Assembly: GCA_026416655.1 (NCBI GenBank)
Contig: JAOAES010000208.1
Location: 1-7,341 of the forward strand
Source: Fimbriimonadales bacterium
Lineage (GTDB): Bacteria > Armatimonadota > Fimbriimonadia > Fimbriimonadales > GBS-DC
Direction: 5' to 3'
DNA: 7,341 bases
This document shows, piece by piece, positions 5,751 through 7,341 of the stretch; position 1 is the stretch's first letter; each line of letters begins with the position of its first letter. A model generated the notes under the pieces. It made no database searches and was not told the origin of the DNA. It was given only the letters and a program-made list of their open reading frames with translations. The position numbers were made by a program, and so were the translations under genes.

Positions 5751-5770
5751 TACAGCGAGGGAGATGGACG

Positions 5771-6571
5771 ATGGACTTTTTCGATAATCCGTTCTCAACG
5801 ACGACCATCGCGATTATTCTGTTTGTCATCGTGGTATTGCGTGCGTCGTTGCGCGTGCTACCGGAATGGGAACGCGCCGTCGTGTTGCGCCTGGGGCGGT
5901 TTCAGGCAGTGAAGGGTCCCGGCATTATCTTCCTGATACCCATCATCGACACGGCGCGGATTGTGGATACCCGCATCGTGACGATGAATGTGCCCCGTCA
6001 GGAAGCAATTACCAGCGACAACGTCTCGGTGAGCGTGGACGCTGTCGTGCTGTTCAAGGTGATGGATCCGCGCGACGCTGTCGTGCAGATTACGGACTAT
6101 ATCCAGACCGCCAGCCTCATCGCGCAGACCACCCTGCGCAGTGTGATAGGGCAGGCGGAACTGGACGACCTGCTGGCACGGCGCGACAAGATTAATCAAC
6201 AGCTTCAGTCGATTATCGACGAGCAGACCGAGGCGTTCGGCGTGAAGGTGACGAATGTGGAAGTACGGGATGTGATTCTGCCAGAGGAGATGAAGCGTGC
6301 GCTGGCGCGCCAGGCGGAGAGCGAGCGCGAGCGTCGCGCGAAGATTATCGCTGCCGAGGGCGAGTATCAGGCGGCGGAGAAGCTGGTGCAAGCCGCGCAG
6401 ATGATTGCCCAGCAGCCCGCCGCGCTCCAGCTGCGCTATCTGCAGACGCTGGCGGAAATCACGGGCGAGCGCAACACGACCGTTGTGTTTCCCATCCCGA
6501 TGGAGCTTATCCGCCCCCTGATGGATGGCGCGCTCCAACACCACGCGCCCCAGACGCCTGCGAAGTCCTGA
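5771..6571 (+). CDS. SPFH/Band 7 membrane protein, slipin (stomatin-like) type
   Basis: Slipins are membrane scaffold proteins that form large ring- or cage-like oligomers and organise membrane domains or protect membrane proteases. This protein has 266 residues: a short N-terminus, a membrane helix (about 12-29), then the Band 7 domain beginning VLPEWERAVVLRLGRF (29-44) with GPGIIFLIPIID (49-60). It continues with NVPRQEAITSDNVSVSVDAV (73-92), QTTLRSVIGQAELDDLLARR (119-138) and the EVRDVILPEEM motif (164-174). A long alanine- and charge-rich coiled coil follows (175-225), ending with LQLRYLQTLAEITGERNTTVVFPIPMEL near 219-246, typical of slipins. The length is normal and nothing is broken. 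A NfeD-type partner often sits beside such genes, but none is seen: the next gene is convergent. GAGGG (5757-5761) precedes the ATG by nine bases; another ATG at 5764 is out of frame. It may be read from its own promoter or from the gene before it. Confidence 0.95.
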   Translation: MDFFDNPFSTTTIAIILFVIVVLRASLRVLPEWERAVVLRLGRFQAVKGPGIIFLIPIIDTARIVDTRIVTMNVPRQEAITSDNVSVSVDAVVLFKVMDPRDAVVQITDYIQTASLIAQTTLRSVIGQAELDDLLARRDKINQQLQSIIDEQTEAFGVKVTNVEVRDVILPEEMKRALARQAESERERRAKIIAAEGEYQAAEKLVQAAQMIAQQPAALQLRYLQTLAEITGERNTTVVFPIPMELIRPLMDGALQHHAPQTPAKS

Positions 6572-6598
6572 GGTGAAGGCGGCGACGATAGGAGTGTT

Positions 6599-7321
6599 CT
6601 AACACCCGCCGCCGAAGTGGAACAACACCTCCAGCAGGTCGGCGTCGTCCACAACCCCGTCGCGGTTCAGATCGGCTTGGGCGTGGTTCCCGCCGAAGTT
6701 GAACAGCACCAGCAGCAGGTCGGCGTCGTCCACGCAGCCGTTGTCGTCGGCGTCGCCGGGTCGGGCGGGCACGAAGCCTAACGCCGTCGGCTGGCGTCCG
6801 CCGGGATAGCCCTTCAGCGTCAGCGCGTCCACAGGCGTCGCGGCGGCGGTTTGCATCTCGTGATTCAGCGTCAGCCGCCACAGGCGCGCTTCGCTCCCGC
6901 TGGAAGTCGCCAGATACACCTTGTCGTTCTGCGCATCATACGCCAGCCCGCCCAGCGTGTGCCCGCTGGGAATGCCGCTCAGCGTGTAGGCGTTGCCTTC
7001 AAAAACCAGCGGCTCGTCGGGGAAGTTCACCCGATACAGCCCCTGCGCCGTGGTCATCATCAGCACATCGCCCACCCATTCCAGACCAATCGGGCGTTGC
7101 AACAGCGGCTGATCCATCGCGTAGTACGCGCCTGTGCTTACCCCGAATCGGTCGCTCACATAGAGGATTCCCGGACCGTTCCCGCGTGCGGGGGAGGCGC
7201 GCCACAGCTCGCCGTCCCGAAACGCGCCGTCTTTCATATAGTGATGCCCGTAGAAGCAGTTGCACATATGATAGCCGAACGCTGACATAAAAGCCCCCGT
7301 GTAGGGGTTCACCTTCAGCAG
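6599..7321 (-). CDS. Secreted protein with dockerin-like C-terminal repeats, N-terminus missing
   Basis: C-terminal part (about 240 genuine residues) of a longer, probably extracytoplasmic protein. The central part contains strand-like segments such as GILYVSDRFG, PIGLEWVGDVLMMTT, GLYRVNFP, LGGLAYDAQNDKVYLAT and EARLWRLTL, which resemble blades of a beta-propeller; I cannot name the family. The end holds two dockerin type I-like, EF-hand-like calcium-binding repeats: GDADDNGCVDDADLLLVLF and ADLNRDGVVDDADLLEVLF, each with acidic residues at loop positions 1, 3, 5, 9 and 12, followed by FGG and a terminal Gly-Gly-Gly-Cys. I recall very similar DDADLL-type endings from Armatimonadota secreted proteins, but have no search to prove it. 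They may bind calcium and attach the protein to a partner or to the surface. An apparent ATG at 7339 is not a start codon because it lies in adapter sequence. The gene converges on the SPFH gene, with 27 bases between the stops. Confidence 0.8.
   Translation of the reverse strand: MLKVNPYTGAFMSAFGYHMCNCFYGHHYMKDGAFRDGELWRASPARGNGPGILYVSDRFGVSTGAYYAMDQPLLQRPIGLEWVGDVLMMTTAQGLYRVNFPDEPLVFEGNAYTLSGIPSGHTLGGLAYDAQNDKVYLATSSGSEARLWRLTLNHEMQTAAATPVDALTLKGYPGGRQPTALGFVPARPGDADDNGCVDDADLLLVLFNFGGNHAQADLNRDGVVDDADLLEVLFHFGGGC
6609..6733 (-). repeat. Two copies of the dockerin-like repeat, 81-bp period
   Basis: A 44-base stretch at 6609-6652 recurs at 6690-6733 with about 40 of 44 bases identical, including an exact 21-base block (6632-6652 and 6713-6733). 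The offset of 81 bases is 27 codons. It encodes the DDADLL-x-VLF-x-FGG core of the two repeats. DNA identity this high suggests a recent duplication or conversion between the copies. Confidence 0.8.
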
Positions 7322-7341
7322 CTGTTCTCTTATACACATCT
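7322..7341. other. Untrimmed Nextera/Tn5 mosaic-end adapter at the contig end
   Basis: The last 20 bases match the Tn5 mosaic end as used in Nextera libraries (CTGTCTCTTATACACATCT) with a single extra T after CTGT. The final 16 bases match exactly, and the sequence stops precisely at the outer edge of the mosaic end. This is library adapter, not genome. It creates a spurious ATG at 7339 and the first residues MCIRE of the apparent protein. Confidence 0.9.

Noticed and set aside
5858..6544. 228-codon open frame antisense to the SPFH gene
   Set aside because: The sense strand encodes a full-length slipin with all family motifs; the antisense product shows no family features and no ribosome site.
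6572..6598. Bidirectional terminator between the convergent genes
   Set aside because: The 27 bases show no stem with a T-tract on either strand.
7337..7339. ATG at 7339 as a true start codon
   Set aside because: It lies within the Tn5 mosaic-end adapter.
1..7341. Defence system, prophage, insertion sequence, CRISPR, tRNA or rRNA
   Set aside because: No transposase, integrase, nuclease, repeat-spacer array or RNA gene could be recognised on either strand; gene density and content are those of an ordinary chromosome.

Overview
The window is a compact, gene-dense piece of a GC-rich bacterial chromosome (or genome bin) with ordinary housekeeping and envelope genes. I see no phage, transposon, CRISPR array, RNA gene or defence system. 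The taxonomic hints are a divergent pilin-like protein with an H-x9-DG motif and a secreted protein ending in dockerin-like DDADLL repeats that stop at Gly-Gly-Gly-Cys. I associate both with Armatimonadota and, less specifically, the Planctomycetes/Verrucomicrobia group. An Armatimonadota-like bacterium is therefore my best guess, but it is an inference. The right edge is a true contig end, because the last 20 bases are a near-perfect Nextera/Tn5 mosaic-end adapter that was not trimmed.

Layout. Bases 1-3636 carry five minus-strand genes, in transcription order: ubiX (flavin prenyltransferase), an LCP-family cell-envelope protein, an H-x9-DG pilin-like protein overlapping it by ATGA, then a Rieske [2Fe-2S] ferredoxin and sufS (cut at the left edge). 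The Rieske-sufS pair has its own probable promoter: a perfect TATAAT overlapped by a perfect 17-bp palindrome, which looks like an operator. Bases 3637-3754 are a divergent intergenic region. Bases 3755-6571 carry three plus-strand genes: a small secreted protein of unknown function, a GlcE-like FAD-binding oxidase with an unusual inserted linker, and a slipin/stomatin-type SPFH membrane protein. Bases 6599-7321 hold, convergently on the minus strand, the C-terminal part of a secreted protein with a dockerin-like end.

How the genes fit together. Rieske plus SufS belongs to SUF iron-sulfur cluster assembly, although sufB, sufC and sufD are not next to them here. LCP and the pilin-like protein are probably co-transcribed and translationally coupled, and both act at or outside the membrane. 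UbiX makes prenylated FMN for a UbiD-type decarboxylase, but no ubiD is visible. The GlcE-like and SPFH genes lack their usual partners (GlcD/GlcF, NfeD) nearby. The most useful points for a second look are the sufS-operon palindrome, a 12-base sequence shared by the LCP and SPFH promoter regions, possible leaderless starts of ubiX and LCP, and the adapter-derived false start of the right-edge gene.
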